From: Pseudomonas leptonychotis
GTDB taxonomy: Bacteria; Pseudomonadota; Gammaproteobacteria; Pseudomonadales; Pseudomonadaceae
Assembly: GCF_004920405.1 (NCBI RefSeq)
Contig: NZ_RFLV01000001.1
Span: forward strand, 310,001-374,000
Direction of reading: 5' to 3'
DNA: 64,000 bases
Position 1 is the stretch's first letter; every line of letters starts with the position of its first letter. The notes beneath the pieces are model-generated. The model had not been told where the DNA came from and did not search any database. It saw nothing but the letters and a program-made list of their open reading frames with translations. Positions 35,720 to 45,007 of the stretch are shown here, piece by piece. Made by a program: the position numbers and the translations under genes.

Positions 35720-36031
35720 ATGAAAAAGCAAATTCTCACCGCCCTGATCCTGACCAGCCTGTCCGCCAGCGCTTTCGCGTTACCGCAGAACAACCCGCAA
35801 CCATTACTCGGCGAAATGCTGGATAGCAGCGTACACACCCAGCTGGGCTTGGGTCGCAACCTGCAAACAGAAGGCGGGGCTGATCGCCTGCAAGAACGCT
35901 TACGCATCGCAGAAGATGGGGCCGAGCGCACGCCGGGCATACGCGTAGCGGCAGACGGAGCCGACCGCACAGGTCTGAACCGCGTTGCCGAAGGGGGCGC
36001 GGAGCGCACACCCGGCATGCGCACCAGCTAA
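35720..36031 (+). CDS. small secreted protein with tandem 13-residue repeats
   Basis: A 103-residue protein with a standard signal peptide (MKKQILTALILTSLSASAFA) and a mature region ending in four tandem repeats of about 13 residues, built on [A/T]-[E/A]-x-G-A-[D/E]-R. The units begin near EGGADRLQ, EDGAERTP, ADGADRTG and EGGAERTP. The repeat signature recalls short Pseudomonas proteins sometimes labelled 'phage infection protein', but I cannot confirm that. GAGGAG lies 8 nt before the ATG. Function unknown. Confidence 0.75.
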   Translation: MKKQILTALILTSLSASAFALPQNNPQPLLGEMLDSSVHTQLGLGRNLQTEGGADRLQERLRIAEDGAERTPGIRVAADGADRTGLNRVAEGGAERTPGMRTS

Positions 36032-36052
36032 CACCACCCCCGCTTTACCTCT

Positions 36053-36083
36053 CGCATAAGGCACCCTTGGGGTGCTTTATGCG
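36053..36083. terminator. hairpin terminator between convergent genes
   Basis: CGCATAAGGCACCC (36053-36066) pairs with GGGGTGCTTTATGCG (36069-36083), one mismatch aside. It separates the small repeat-protein gene from the convergent yceH-like gene and overlaps the latter's stop codon. Confidence 0.75.
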
Positions 36084-36739
36084 TTTAAGGCCGCCTCCAA
36101 CTGCGCAAGCCGCTGCTCCAGCTCCGCCACTCGCGCTTCCAGCGCATCAACTCGGCTGTCTTGTTGCGCATTACTCGACGGCCGGTTTGGCTCACTGGCT
36201 TTGGCCTCCAGCGCCGCCTGTAAATCGGCGGGATCACCCAGCACGTGCATGTAGCGATCCTCACGTTGCCCGGTCTGACGCGGCAGCAGGCACGCCAGTT
36301 CACGGCTGATCAGTCGCTCAAGATTGTGCTGCACCTGCTCGGCATCCTCGAACGCATGCATGCGACTGCTGCGCGTGAGTAACTCATTAACCGTTTGCGG
36401 CCCACGCAGCAGTAACAAACCCAGCAGTACAACCTGCGCGACCACCAGCTCCAGGCCTTTATCGGCGCGGTGCTCCCAACGGTCCGCGCGGCTGCCCATA
36501 ACTAATCGGGCCAACTCGCGCCCTTCGAGGCTGCGCAAAGCCTGCCCGACCTGGCCTGCAGTCAGGTTCATCACCGGCTCGCGGCTGGTTTTCTGGTTGC
36601 ATGCCAGCACCAACGCGTTGAGGGTCAATGGATAGGCTTCCGGGGTGGTCAGTTGCTTCTCAATCAGGCAGCCCAGCACCCGCGCTTCGGCTGCCGTCAG
36701 GGGCTCAAGAGCCACGTCACTCACACCTTCATTGGACAT
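36077..36739 (-). CDS. yceH: YceH family protein (DUF480)
   Basis: A 220-residue protein of the YceH/DUF480 family: tandem winged-helix domains ([20 protein letters not shown], then [18 protein letters not shown]) followed by a C-terminal coiled coil ([20 protein letters not shown]). No molecular function is established. The coding end overlaps the shared terminator. Confidence 0.9.
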   Translation of the reverse strand: MSNEGVSDVALEPLTAAEARVLGCLIEKQLTTPEAYPLTLNALVLACNQKTSREPVMNLTAGQVGQALRSLEGRELARLVMGSRADRWEHRADKGLELVVAQVVLLGLLLLRGPQTVNELLTRSSRMHAFEDAEQVQHNLERLISRELACLLPRQTGQREDRYMHVLGDPADLQAALEAKASEPNRPSSNAQQDSRVDALEARVAELEQRLAQLEAALNA

Positions 36740-37002
36740 AACGACCTCACTGTCTTGGAGAGACCTAGCCTAGCCCGACCGGCTGTAGGTTGATAGCCAC
36801 AGCCATTGTGGCCATGGCGCTGCAGGTAAATAGCGGGCGCTGTGCTAAAGTCGCGCGCTATTTTTCAGCGTGGCCTTGTTTCATCCCCCGCGAAAAGCCT
36901 CATAACGCGCAACGCAGCCATGCATCCAGCCCCCCGGCGCTCCAAGCCCGGCGAGCAATAGGAAGAGATCGCAGGCCTGCCCGCCAAGTAGAGATGCATG
37001 CC

Positions 37003-38223
37003 ATGACCACTGCCCAACACCCCCTTCTACAACTGCTCAACCGCACCAGCCTGGTGCTGCAAATTGCCATCGGCTTGGTTGCCGGCATTGCCCTGGCGCT
37101 GCTCCTGCCTGAAGCCGCGGCAAGTGTCAGCTTCCTCGGTACGGTGTTTGTCTCGGCGCTGAAAGCCGTAGCTCCGGTGCTGGTATTCGTACTGGTGGCG
37201 GCGTCGATTGCCAACCATCAACAAGGCCAGCAAACCCACATCAAGCCCATCCTGTTGCTGTACTTAGTCGGCACCTTTGGCGCCGCGCTGATTGCCGTGG
37301 CCGCCAGCTTTGCCTTCCCGTCCAGCCTGACACTGGTGAGCAACAGCGCCGAGCTGTCGCCCCCTGGCGGCATCAGCGAAGTACTGAAAACCCTGCTGCT
37401 GAATGTGGTGGATAACCCGATCAACGCGCTGCTCAAGGGCAACTTTATCGGCATCCTGGCTTGGGCCATCGCCCTGGGCTTTGCCTTGCGCCATGCCAGC
37501 CCTAGCAGCAAGCAGATGCTCGCGGACCTTTCCAACGCGGTCACCAGCATCGTCAAGCTGGTGATTCGCCTGGCGCCCTTGGGGGTCTTCGGTCTGGTGG
37601 CGGCCACCTTGGCTGAGTCGGGCATGTCCGCCCTGCTCGACTACCTGCATTTGCTGCTGGTACTGGTGGGTTGCATGCTATTTGTCGCATTGGTGAGTAA
37701 CCCGGCGATTGTCTACTTCAAGACCCGCCGCAACCCCTACCCATTGGTGCTGACCTGCCTGCGCGAAAGCGGCCTGACCGCGTTCTTTACCCGCAGCTCG
37801 GCCGCCAACATCCCGGTCAACCTACAGCTCTGCCAGCGCCTGGGCCTGCATGAGGAAACCTACTCGGTGTCGATCCCGCTGGGCGCGACCATCAACATGG
37901 CCGGCGCGGCGATCACCATCACCGTGCTGACCCTGGCCGCCGTGCACACGCTGGGCATCGCCGTCGACTTGCCGACAGCCTTGCTACTCAGCCTGCTTGC
38001 CTCCATCAGCGCCTGTGGCGCATCGGGAGTTGCCGGTGGCTCGCTGCTGCTGATCCCCCTGGCCTGCAGCCTGTTTGGCATCCCCAATGACGTGGCCATG
38101 CAGGTGGTGGCTGTCGGTTTTATCATCGGCATCGTGCAGGACTCAGCGGAAACCGCACTGAACTCCTCCACCGACGTGCTATTCACCGCAGCCGCCTGCA
38201 TTGCTGAAGAGCAACGCGGCTAA
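37003..38223 (+). CDS. sstT: serine/threonine:sodium symporter SstT
   Basis: A 406-residue dicarboxylate/amino acid:cation symporter (DAACS) close to E. coli SstT (414). The start [19 protein letters not shown] and the segments [32 protein letters not shown] (the hairpin-loop Ser-rich motif) and [12 protein letters not shown] (the substrate/Na+ NMDGT-like motif) identify it. It imports L-serine and L-threonine with Na+. An ATG three codons earlier is also possible. Ends at a hairpin terminator. Confidence 0.93.
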   Translation: MTTAQHPLLQLLNRTSLVLQIAIGLVAGIALALLLPEAAASVSFLGTVFVSALKAVAPVLVFVLVAASIANHQQGQQTHIKPILLLYLVGTFGAALIAVAASFAFPSSLTLVSNSAELSPPGGISEVLKTLLLNVVDNPINALLKGNFIGILAWAIALGFALRHASPSSKQMLADLSNAVTSIVKLVIRLAPLGVFGLVAATLAESGMSALLDYLHLLLVLVGCMLFVALVSNPAIVYFKTRRNPYPLVLTCLRESGLTAFFTRSSAANIPVNLQLCQRLGLHEETYSVSIPLGATINMAGAAITITVLTLAAVHTLGIAVDLPTALLLSLLASISACGASGVAGGSLLLIPLACSLFGIPNDVAMQVVAVGFIIGIVQDSAETALNSSTDVLFTAAACIAEEQRG

Positions 38224-38240
38224 CCCCCAGCCCCACAGCG

Positions 38241-38270
38241 CGCCAGACGATGCTCGTTAGTCGTCTGGCG
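38241..38270. terminator. perfect 10-bp hairpin after sstT
   Basis: CGCCAGACGA (38241-38250) and TCGTCTGGCG (38261-38270) are perfect complements around a 10-nt loop, followed by TTTGAAT. This is the likely intrinsic terminator of sstT. Confidence 0.75.
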
Positions 38271-38344
38271 TTTGAATAGCCGCCTGATTCCGGTAGGCTT
38301 TGCCCCGTATTTATTTATCCCCCTTCTTTAAATGGAGTAATCCC

Positions 38345-38626
38345 ATGGCCCGCGCCACTGCCCGTCACATCCTGGTTGCCAGCGAAGACAAGTGCAATGA
38401 ACTGAAAACCGCTATCGAAGGCGGTGCCGACTTCGCCCAAGTCGCCAAAGACAACTCCAGCTGCCCGTCCAGCCGCAGCGGCGGTGATCTCGGCTCGTTC
38501 GGCCCAGGTCAAATGGTCAAAGAATTTGACGCCGTGGTGTTCAGCGCACCGGTCAACGTGGTGCAGGGCCCGGTGAAGACCCAGTTCGGTTATCACCTGC
38601 TGGAAGTGACCAGCCGCCAGGATTAA
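38345..38626 (+). CDS. ppiC: parvulin-type peptidyl-prolyl isomerase
   Basis: A 93-residue cytosolic rotamase, the same length as E. coli PpiC/Par10. It consists of a single parvulin domain: ATARHILV, the SSCPSSRSGGDLGSFGPGQM active loop, and TQFGYHLLEV at the end. GGAG sits about 7 nt before the ATG, which rules out the longer in-frame start. Monocistronic. Confidence 0.95.
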   Translation: MARATARHILVASEDKCNELKTAIEGGADFAQVAKDNSSCPSSRSGGDLGSFGPGQMVKEFDAVVFSAPVNVVQGPVKTQFGYHLLEVTSRQD

Positions 38627-38637
38627 TCCTGCTTGCT

Positions 38638-38660
38638 CGCTGGGCCGCCCAGGCCCAGCG
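38638..38660 (+). terminator. hairpin terminator after ppiC
   Basis: CGCTGGGCC and GGCCCAGCG are perfect 9-bp complements around a 5-nt loop, followed by TCTTCGT. It lies 12 bp after the ppiC stop. Confidence 0.7.
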
Positions 38661-38768
38661 TCTTCGTGTAGCACCTCGCATGCACGACACCTGACCAACA
38701 ACCGCAAGCCGCAGGCAATAGCCAGGTATACTCGCCGGCCTTTTGTTCTCGCACCCGCGGATCTCGCC

Positions 38769-39014
38769 ATGACTCAGACACCAGCACCCACACTCGCCGT
38801 TCAGCCTGTCGACAGCGCTGCGCCGGCCAGTGACGAGGCCGCCACCGTCAACGCACCTAAAGCCACTGGCTTTTCCTCACTGTTCAGCGCCGCCAAGGCT
38901 GCCTCCGGCAAACTGGACGATCAACCTTGGCATCAGAAGGGCAATAAATCTGCCCATGAAAAGAAGATTGGCCCTGCGCCTAACGGCACGCGCCGCTCCA
39001 TGGGCAAGCGCTAA
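38769..39014 (+). CDS. small conserved hypothetical protein, basic C-terminus
   Basis: An 81-residue protein: an Ala/Pro-rich N-terminal half, then FSSLFSAAKAASGKLDDQPW and a strongly basic tail (HQKGNKSAHEKKIGPAPNGT, RRSMGKR). No signal peptide or transmembrane segment. The basic tail would suit nucleic-acid binding, but no family is recognised. It converges on the EamA gene with a 3-bp gap. Confidence 0.65.
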   Translation: MTQTPAPTLAVQPVDSAAPASDEAATVNAPKATGFSSLFSAAKAASGKLDDQPWHQKGNKSAHEKKIGPAPNGTRRSMGKR

Positions 39015-39017
39015 TAC

Positions 39018-39902
39018 TCAGGCCAGTCGCGCGCGCAGCCTGCCAAACAGCCAACCACCGCAAAAATTCAGCAGCAGCCCGAGCATCACCAGCAGCGCCC
39101 CCACCAGCTGCAGGGTGCTCAAGCGCTCATCGAGCAACAGCGCCGATGACGTCAGCCCGACGACCGGCACCAGCAACGAAAACGGTGCCACCTGGCTGGC
39201 CGGATAACGCGACAGCAAGCGACTCCACAGCCCATAGCCGAGGATCGTTGCGCCGAACGCCAGGTAGGCCAACACCAGCAGCGTATCCAGACTGATCCCG
39301 CGTAACGCCGACGCCATCACCTCGGGCCCCTCCAGCAGCCAGGACAACGCAAAGAATGGCAGCGGTGGCACCAGACTGCCCCACACCACCAACCCCACCA
39401 GGTTCACCTTACCCAGTTTGCGCGTAACGATATTGCCCAGCGCCCACATAGCGGCCGCGCACAGCGTCAAAACAAAACCGGCCAGCGTCATCAGGCCATT
39501 ACCCTGCGCGCCAATCAGCAACAAACCGCCAGCGGCCACCAACAGCCCGAATAAGTTGACCAACCGAAAGCGCTCGCCCAGCAACAGCACTGCAAACAAT
39601 AGGGTAAACAGCGCCTGCGATTGCAGCACCAGTGAGGCCAAGCCAGCAGGCATACCAACCGACATCGCGGAAAATAGAAAGGCGAACTGCCCCAGCGAAA
39701 TAGTCAGCCCATAAGCCAGCAGCCAGCGCAGCGGAATCTGCGGGCGCTTGATAAACAGCACGGCGGGAAAGGCCGCCAGGAGAAAGCGCAACGCGCCCAA
39801 CAGCATCGGCGGCATGTCATCCAAACCGATCTTGATCACCACAAAATTCATGCCCCAGACGATGATCACCACCAGGGCCAGTAGTAAATCTTTGGGCAGC
39901 AT
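39018..39902 (-). CDS. EamA-family DMT transporter
   Basis: A 294-residue drug/metabolite transporter with ten predicted membrane segments as two EamA repeats. It starts LALVVIIVWGMNFVVIKIGL and has LLGERFRLVNLFGLLVAAGG and LLLDERLSTLQLVGALLVML at the repeat ends. The N-terminus resembles EamA/YdeD O-acetylserine/cysteine exporters, but the substrate is not certain. Confidence 0.88.
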   Translation of the reverse strand: MLPKDLLLALVVIIVWGMNFVVIKIGLDDMPPMLLGALRFLLAAFPAVLFIKRPQIPLRWLLAYGLTISLGQFAFLFSAMSVGMPAGLASLVLQSQALFTLLFAVLLLGERFRLVNLFGLLVAAGGLLLIGAQGNGLMTLAGFVLTLCAAAMWALGNIVTRKLGKVNLVGLVVWGSLVPPLPFFALSWLLEGPEVMASALRGISLDTLLVLAYLAFGATILGYGLWSRLLSRYPASQVAPFSLLVPVVGLTSSALLLDERLSTLQLVGALLVMLGLLLNFCGGWLFGRLRARLA

Positions 39903-40119
39903 GGTCGCACCTCTTAAACGGGCAAACGTTTATTAAAGCCGCCAGCAGCTACGCCCAGCCCATACAGTAACTTGGCAAATCGACCGTACAGCCACCCATG
40001 ACAAGCCCCAACAACCCTAAGTACGTGCCTGATTTAAGCTACAAAGGTGCCGCAAACGCCCCGAAGCGCTAGAATCGCCCCCCTGACCGACCTATCAACC
40101 TGCAACGACGAGATAAGCC

Positions 40120-40821
40120 ATGGGCGCCCAGTGGAAAGCCAAACCTAGAGAAGCCGCCGCCAATGCCAGGGGTAAGATTTTCGGCCGCCTGGTCAAGGAA
40201 ATCATGATCGCCGCCCGTAACGGCGCCGAACCGGACCTCAACCCCAAGCTGCGCCTGGCCATCCACCAGGCGAAAAAAGCCTCGATGCCCAAGGAAACCC
40301 TCGACCGCGCAATCAAGAAAGGCGCAGGTCTGCTGGGCGATACCGTGACTTTCCACTCCGCCACCTATGAAGGCTTCGCCCCGCATCAGGTGCCGGTGAT
40401 CATCGAGTGCCTGACCGACAACATCAACCGCACCGTGGCCGAAGTCCGCGTGCTGTTCCGCAAAGGCCAGATGGGCGCTTCCGGCTCGGTAACCTGGGAT
40501 TTCGATCACGTCGGCATGATTGAGGCCAGCACTGAGAATGATGCCGACCCGGAAATGGCCGCGATTGAAGCCGGCGCCCAGGATTTCGAGCCAGCTGAAG
40601 ATGGCAACACCCTGTTTATCACCGAACCAACCGACCTCGATGCCGTGTGCCGCGCGCTGCCGGAACAGGGTTTCAGCGTCAACTCGGCGAAGATCGGCTA
40701 TATCCCGAAAAATCCGGTGAGCAGCCTTACGGCAGAACAGCTGGAAGAAGTCGAAGCCTTCCTCGAAGCCCTCGACGCGCACGATGACGTGCAGAACGTC
40801 TATGTCGGGCTTTCCGGCTAA
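40120..40821 (+). CDS. YebC/PmpR-family protein (second-paralogue type)
   Basis: A 233-residue three-domain YebC-family protein. The N-terminus reads [19 protein letters not shown] rather than the AGHSKWANIKHRK of canonical YebC/PmpR, so it is probably the second, YeeN-like paralogue common in gammaproteobacteria. Later motifs include [38 protein letters not shown] and [11 protein letters not shown]. Family members act as transcription or ribosome-associated factors that relieve proline stalling. Which applies here is not known. Confidence 0.9.
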   Translation: MGAQWKAKPREAAANARGKIFGRLVKEIMIAARNGAEPDLNPKLRLAIHQAKKASMPKETLDRAIKKGAGLLGDTVTFHSATYEGFAPHQVPVIIECLTDNINRTVAEVRVLFRKGQMGASGSVTWDFDHVGMIEASTENDADPEMAAIEAGAQDFEPAEDGNTLFITEPTDLDAVCRALPEQGFSVNSAKIGYIPKNPVSSLTAEQLEEVEAFLEALDAHDDVQNVYVGLSG

Positions 40822-40835
40822 ATAAAGGCTGACCA

Positions 40836-40865
40836 GGCCCGCCGCGCAGGATGCGCCGCGGGCCC
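40836..40865 (+). terminator. GC-rich hairpin after the YebC-family gene
   Basis: GGCCCGCCGCGC and GCGCCGCGGGCC pair with one mismatch around AGGAT. It lies 15 bp after the stop codon. There is no T-tract, so it may only stabilise the mRNA end. Confidence 0.5.
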
Positions 40866-41010
40866 ACGAGCGGCACATATTAATGTGCGCAGTTCGTCGT
40901 ACAGGCAGATTGACCGCTCCCCGCACCTTACAAAGCGGGTAGAATCGCCGCCCGCCGCGCCACCAGCGCCCAGCGTGTACACAAGGACGTTGTCACACAG
41001 GAGTTTTACC

Positions 41011-41631
41011 GTGCACAAGTTTCTGATTTTGGCCACCTGCCTGTTACTCGGCGCATGCACCAGTAACCCGCAGAAGACCTATGAGAATGAGGTCAAGGCA
41101 AGTAACACCCCGATGGCAAAAAGCACCCTAGAAGCCATTCACAACACCCAGGCCATCCCGCTGCCACTCAACCCTGGCTTGCTTGCCCCACAATGGCCGA
41201 TCAGTGCCGATGAGCCACGCCTGGATTTCGGCAGTTCGATCTCCAACTACCGGATCTTTTCCCTGCAGTTGAAAAAAGGCGAGCGCTACACCCTTAATGT
41301 ACATTCCTTGTGCAACAAGCCGTGCATGGGCGTCAGCAAATACGCTCTGAAGCCGCGCGCCATGCTGCTGGATGCTTACGGTGCGGTAATCGCCGACAAG
41401 CCCTCACATGCCGATGCAGTGGTCGGGCAGATCAGCCTGAGCTGGGATGGTGAAGCCGCCGAAGATGGCACCTACTACCTGCTGGTAGCCGCCGATAACG
41501 ACGATCTCGGGCAGACCATCGTGATCGACGATGTATGGGTCAACAACTCGCCGCTGATGGCGGTCAAGGTTGATATGCACAGCTCGCCCTTCGGCAAGAT
41601 CAGCGCATTTTCCAGCACCAAGAAAAACTGA
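41011..41631 (+). CDS. outer-membrane-type lipoprotein of unknown function
   Basis: A 206-residue lipoprotein. The GTG start has AGGAG 7 nt upstream and gives a type II signal (FLILATCLLLGAC) with lipobox LLGAC and acylated Cys18. Residue +2 is Thr, so Lol sorting to the outer membrane is expected. The mature part is predicted beta-rich (FSLQLKKGERYTLNVHS, then WDGEAAEDGTYYLLVAADND), like a small carbohydrate-binding or pre-peptidase-type fold. One Cys pair (NKPCMG and SLCNK) may form a disulfide. No named family recognised. Confidence 0.75.
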   Translation: MHKFLILATCLLLGACTSNPQKTYENEVKASNTPMAKSTLEAIHNTQAIPLPLNPGLLAPQWPISADEPRLDFGSSISNYRIFSLQLKKGERYTLNVHSLCNKPCMGVSKYALKPRAMLLDAYGAVIADKPSHADAVVGQISLSWDGEAAEDGTYYLLVAADNDDLGQTIVIDDVWVNNSPLMAVKVDMHSSPFGKISAFSSTKKN

Positions 41632-41642
41632 ATCTAACCACC

Positions 41643-41663
41643 GGCGAGCCGCAATGGCTCGCC
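41643..41663 (+). terminator. hairpin terminator after the lipoprotein gene
   Basis: GGCGAGCC and GGCTCGCC are perfect 8-bp complements around GCAAT, followed by TTAGT, 12 bp after the lipoprotein stop codon. Confidence 0.7.
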
Positions 41664-41807
41664 TTAGTGACACCCCCAGCAAAATATTCATCCCGCCCGT
41701 TTCGCACCCACTTATTGATCCACAGCAAGGTGCTCATCTCATAGCGCTTTAGCCTATATCGATGTCTTTTCGAGGCTTGCCCTCTAACTGCTATCGCCGA
41801 GGTTTCC

Positions 41808-42146
41808 ATGAGCACCACTTCTGCCAGCATCTGTGCGGCGGCTGATCAATTACAGGGTTTTGTCGGTTTCAATGCCAAGATCGGGCGCTATATCGTGCGG
41901 TTCTCCGAAGATTCCTTTGGCCTCGACGTGCTCGAACAGAGCATCACCCCCACCTGCGAATTCGTCTGGCGCGCCGTTGCAGGCGAACTGATGAACCTCG
42001 ATCGCGCGCGTCTGCAGCTGCTGCTGGAGCAAAACATCGATGACCGCCTGAACATCAGCGAACCGCTGCGGGTCTATGTGCGCCGCACCGATATGCCGGA
42101 AATCAGCGCCGAGCGCCGACGCCTTCACGCCGGAATGACAGAGTAG
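41808..42146 (+). CDS. hypothetical protein, 112 residues
   Basis: A small soluble protein with no signal or membrane segment and no recognised motif. It is mixed alpha/beta by eye (GFNAKIGRYIVRFSEDSFGL, then RARLQLLLEQNIDDRLNISE). Codon use matches neighbouring genes, which supports it as real. It lies 113 bp before the D-aminoacylase-family gene on the same strand and could be co-transcribed. Confidence 0.6.
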   Translation: MSTTSASICAAADQLQGFVGFNAKIGRYIVRFSEDSFGLDVLEQSITPTCEFVWRAVAGELMNLDRARLQLLLEQNIDDRLNISEPLRVYVRRTDMPEISAERRRLHAGMTE

Positions 42147-42259
42147 CCGCCAACGCCCATGGCCGAATAAGCCCCTGCTTGTTCACTTACGCCCTCACAG
42201 CCGCAGCGCGCAGCAGACTAAGCTCGACAGGCCGATTACATTCGCTCAGGAGCCTGCCG

Positions 42260-44002
42260 ATGTTCGATGTGCTGATCAATAACGCGTTGTTTTTCGATGG
42301 CAGCGGCGCGCCTGGTGTTGTGCGCCACCTCGGCATCCGTGACGGCAAGTTGGCCTGTATCAGTGCCAGCGCCCTGGATGAAAGCGGCTGTGGCCAGGTT
42401 ATCGATGCGCAGAACCGCTGGGTGACACCCGGCTTTATCGACATGCATACCCATTACGACGCCGAGATGGTTGCTGCGCCTGCGCTGAAAGAATCGGTAC
42501 GCCATGGCGTGACCACGGTAATGATCGGCAGCTGCTCAATCAGCATGGTGCTGTCCAGCCCGGAAGACTGCTCGGATCTGTTCACCCGCGTCGAATCCGT
42601 GCCACGCGAACATGTGCTGCCGCTGCTGCAGGCGCGCAAGAGCTGGAACAGCGCCGGCGAGTTCGTCGCCTTTCTTGATCAGCATCCACTGGGGCCGAAT
42701 ATCTGCTCCTTCCTCGGCCATTCCGACCTGCGCGTCGCGGTGCTCGGCCTTGAGCGCGCGGTGGACGCCAAAGTACGGCCCAGCGAAAACGAGCTGCAGC
42801 AGATGGAACACCTGCTGGAAGAAGCGCTAGACGCCGGACTGTTGGGCCTGTCGAGCATGACCAACCCTTGGGACAAGCTCGATGGTGACCGCCAACGCTC
42901 GAAATCCCTACCTTCGGTGTATGCACCCTGGGCTGAGTACGCGCGACTGAACAAAATCCTGCGCAGGCGTGGGCGCATTCATCAGGGCGCGCCAAATCTG
43001 GTGACCAAGCTCAATGTGCTGGCCTTTCTCTGGGACAGCATCGGCGGCTGGTGGCGCAAACCGCTGAAGACCACACTGATCACCCTGATGGATGTCAAAG
43101 CCGACCCTTGGCTGGCACCGGTGCTTGGCCCGCTGACGCGCTGGATTAACCGCCTGAGCAACGCCGATTTTCGCTGGCAGACTTTGCCGGTGCCGTTCGA
43201 AACTTATGCCGACGGCATGGAGTTCGTGGTTTTCGAAGAATTTCCCGCAGGCCAAGCAGCCTTGCACCTGGCTAACCACGACCTGCGTAGCCAACTGTTC
43301 CAAGACCCGGCCTATCGCTTGCGCTTTCGCCAGGACGTCGAGAAGAAATTCGGACCAAGGGTCTGGCACCGCGACTTCGACGACGCTTGGATAGTCGATT
43401 GCCCGGACGCCAGCGTGGTCGGCAAAAGCGTCGGGGAACTGGCCAAGGCCCGCAACGAACACCCTGCTGACCTGTTTCTCGATTTGCTGGTGGCCCACGG
43501 CCCGCGCCTGCGCTGGCGCACCTTGATCGCTAACCATCGCCCCGAAGTGGTGGAAAAACTGGTGTGCGAGCCCAGCACCCTGATCGGCTTTGCAGACTCC
43601 GGCGCGCATATCCGCAATATGGCCTTCTACAACTTTGGGGTGCGCCTGCTCAAACTGGTACGCGATGCCGAGTTACGGGGCCAGCCGGTAATGCCGATTG
43701 AAACCGCGATTTGGCGTCTGACCGGCGAGCTGGGCGAGTGGTTCGACATCGACGCTGGCAGGCTCTACGAAGGCGCGCGGGCCGACCTGGTGATCATCGA
43801 TCCTAGCGCGCTGGACGACTCACTGGCCAGTTACCAAGAGGCACCGATGGACGCCTTCGGCGGCTTGCAGCGTATGGTTAACCGCGGTGCGGCGGTGGAC
43901 GCCGTGCTGATCAACGGGCGGATTGCCTTTCAGCATGACGTGTTTGCTGCCGAGCTGGGGCACAGCCGTGGCTACGGACAATTCCTGCGTAGCAACGTTT
44001 AG
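42260..44002 (+). CDS. N-acyl-D-amino-acid deacylase family amidohydrolase
   Basis: A 580-residue metal-dependent amidohydrolase of the D-aminoacylase/dihydroorotase-like group. An N-terminal beta-sandwich (MFDVLINNALFFDGSGAPG) leads into the TIM barrel with metal ligands in PGFIDMHTHYDAE, then SFLGHSDLR and FADSGAHIRN. The C-terminal sandwich has YEGARADLVIIDP. It would remove acyl groups from D-amino acids or related amides. AGGAG lies 8 nt before the chosen ATG; an upstream ATG at 42179 has none. The exact substrate is uncertain. Confidence 0.87.
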   Translation: MFDVLINNALFFDGSGAPGVVRHLGIRDGKLACISASALDESGCGQVIDAQNRWVTPGFIDMHTHYDAEMVAAPALKESVRHGVTTVMIGSCSISMVLSSPEDCSDLFTRVESVPREHVLPLLQARKSWNSAGEFVAFLDQHPLGPNICSFLGHSDLRVAVLGLERAVDAKVRPSENELQQMEHLLEEALDAGLLGLSSMTNPWDKLDGDRQRSKSLPSVYAPWAEYARLNKILRRRGRIHQGAPNLVTKLNVLAFLWDSIGGWWRKPLKTTLITLMDVKADPWLAPVLGPLTRWINRLSNADFRWQTLPVPFETYADGMEFVVFEEFPAGQAALHLANHDLRSQLFQDPAYRLRFRQDVEKKFGPRVWHRDFDDAWIVDCPDASVVGKSVGELAKARNEHPADLFLDLLVAHGPRLRWRTLIANHRPEVVEKLVCEPSTLIGFADSGAHIRNMAFYNFGVRLLKLVRDAELRGQPVMPIETAIWRLTGELGEWFDIDAGRLYEGARADLVIIDPSALDDSLASYQEAPMDAFGGLQRMVNRGAAVDAVLINGRIAFQHDVFAAELGHSRGYGQFLRSNV

Positions 44003-44119
44003 TCAGGTTGCAGGCATGCAATCTAGCGCATCACGAAGCCGCCCGAGGCTGGCATAATGCACGCCGCACAATCCGGCGAAGCTCCCTTGGTGCCGGCATT
44101 GAAAGGACTCACGATCAAA

Positions 44120-45007
44120 ATGCCCCGCATGCTTTCGCCAACTGCCAGGCGCTGGTTTTTAGCCCTTCTGCTCCTGAGCCTGCCACCCTTGCTTCACGCC
44201 GATGAAAGCGGCGTTATTCATTTCCCTCGGCGCGCCGATGGCGATGAGTTTCGCTCCATCTATGCACTGGCGCAGCTGCAACTGGCGTTGGATAAAGCCG
44301 GCAGCACGCTGCGCCTGGAGCCCTCGCACTACAGCATGGAACAAGAACGTGCGCTGATTAACCTAGAACACAATGAACGCCTCGACGTGGTCTGGAGCAT
44401 GACCAGCATTGAGCGTGAACAGCGCCTGCTGCCGGTGCGTATCCCACTGGACAAAGGCCTGTTTGGCTGGCGCATTGCTCTGTTGCCCAGTAGCCGCTCG
44501 GAGCTCTTCAAGGATGTGCGCACCCTCGATGACCTGCGTCCATTCACGGCAGGCCAGGGCCATGACTGGCCAGACAGCGCCATCCTCCGTGACCATGGCT
44601 TGCCGGTTATCACCTCATCCAGTTACGGCAGCCTATTTCGCATGCTGCACGCGCAGCGCTTCGATTACTTTCCGCGCTCGGTGATCGAAATCTGGGATGA
44701 GCTGGAGCACCCTCGCGGCAAACAGTTAGTTGCTGATCCACATGTACTGCTGCACTACCCCGCCGCAATGTATTTCTTCTTCTCACGCAAACGCCCGGAG
44801 CTGGCGCAAACCGTACGCCTGGGCATGGAAAAAGCGCTTGCCGATGGCTCATTCGAGCGCTTGTTCCAGCAGCATTTCGCCACCAGCCTGCAGCGCGCGC
44901 AACTCACACAGCGTCAGGTGATTGAATTGCGCAACCCGCTGCTGCCCAGCGCCACGCCCTTGCAACGACGCGAGCTGTGGTTCACTGCGCCGTCACAGGT
45001 ACGCTAG
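44120..45007 (+). CDS. periplasmic solute-binding protein family 3-like
   Basis: A 295-residue exported protein with signal peptide WFLALLLLSLPPLLHA and a bilobed solute-binding fold similar to family 3 amino-acid-binding proteins (LGMEKALADGSFERLFQQHF near the end). No ABC transporter or signalling gene is adjacent, so it could be an orphan binding protein. The start at 44120 places the signal peptide at the N-terminus; an ATG at 44057 would add a hydrophilic extension. Its 3' end overlaps the convergent phospholipase-like gene by 26 bp. Confidence 0.75.
   Translation: MPRMLSPTARRWFLALLLLSLPPLLHADESGVIHFPRRADGDEFRSIYALAQLQLALDKAGSTLRLEPSHYSMEQERALINLEHNERLDVVWSMTSIEREQRLLPVRIPLDKGLFGWRIALLPSSRSELFKDVRTLDDLRPFTAGQGHDWPDSAILRDHGLPVITSSSYGSLFRMLHAQRFDYFPRSVIEIWDELEHPRGKQLVADPHVLLHYPAAMYFFFSRKRPELAQTVRLGMEKALADGSFERLFQQHFATSLQRAQLTQRQVIELRNPLLPSATPLQRRELWFTAPSQVR

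Noticed and set aside
35860-36031. 39-nt repeats as a CRISPR-like array
   Set aside because: The repeats are contiguous, in frame and protein-coding, without spacers.
38627-38770. Additional small gene between ppiC and the 81-residue protein gene
   Set aside because: Only antisense frames occur there; the sequence holds the ppiC terminator and a plausible promoter region.
40885-41010. Longer start for the lipoprotein gene
   Set aside because: The upstream in-frame extension would bury the lipobox inside the protein; GTG 41011 has AGGAG at ideal distance and gives a perfect signal peptide.
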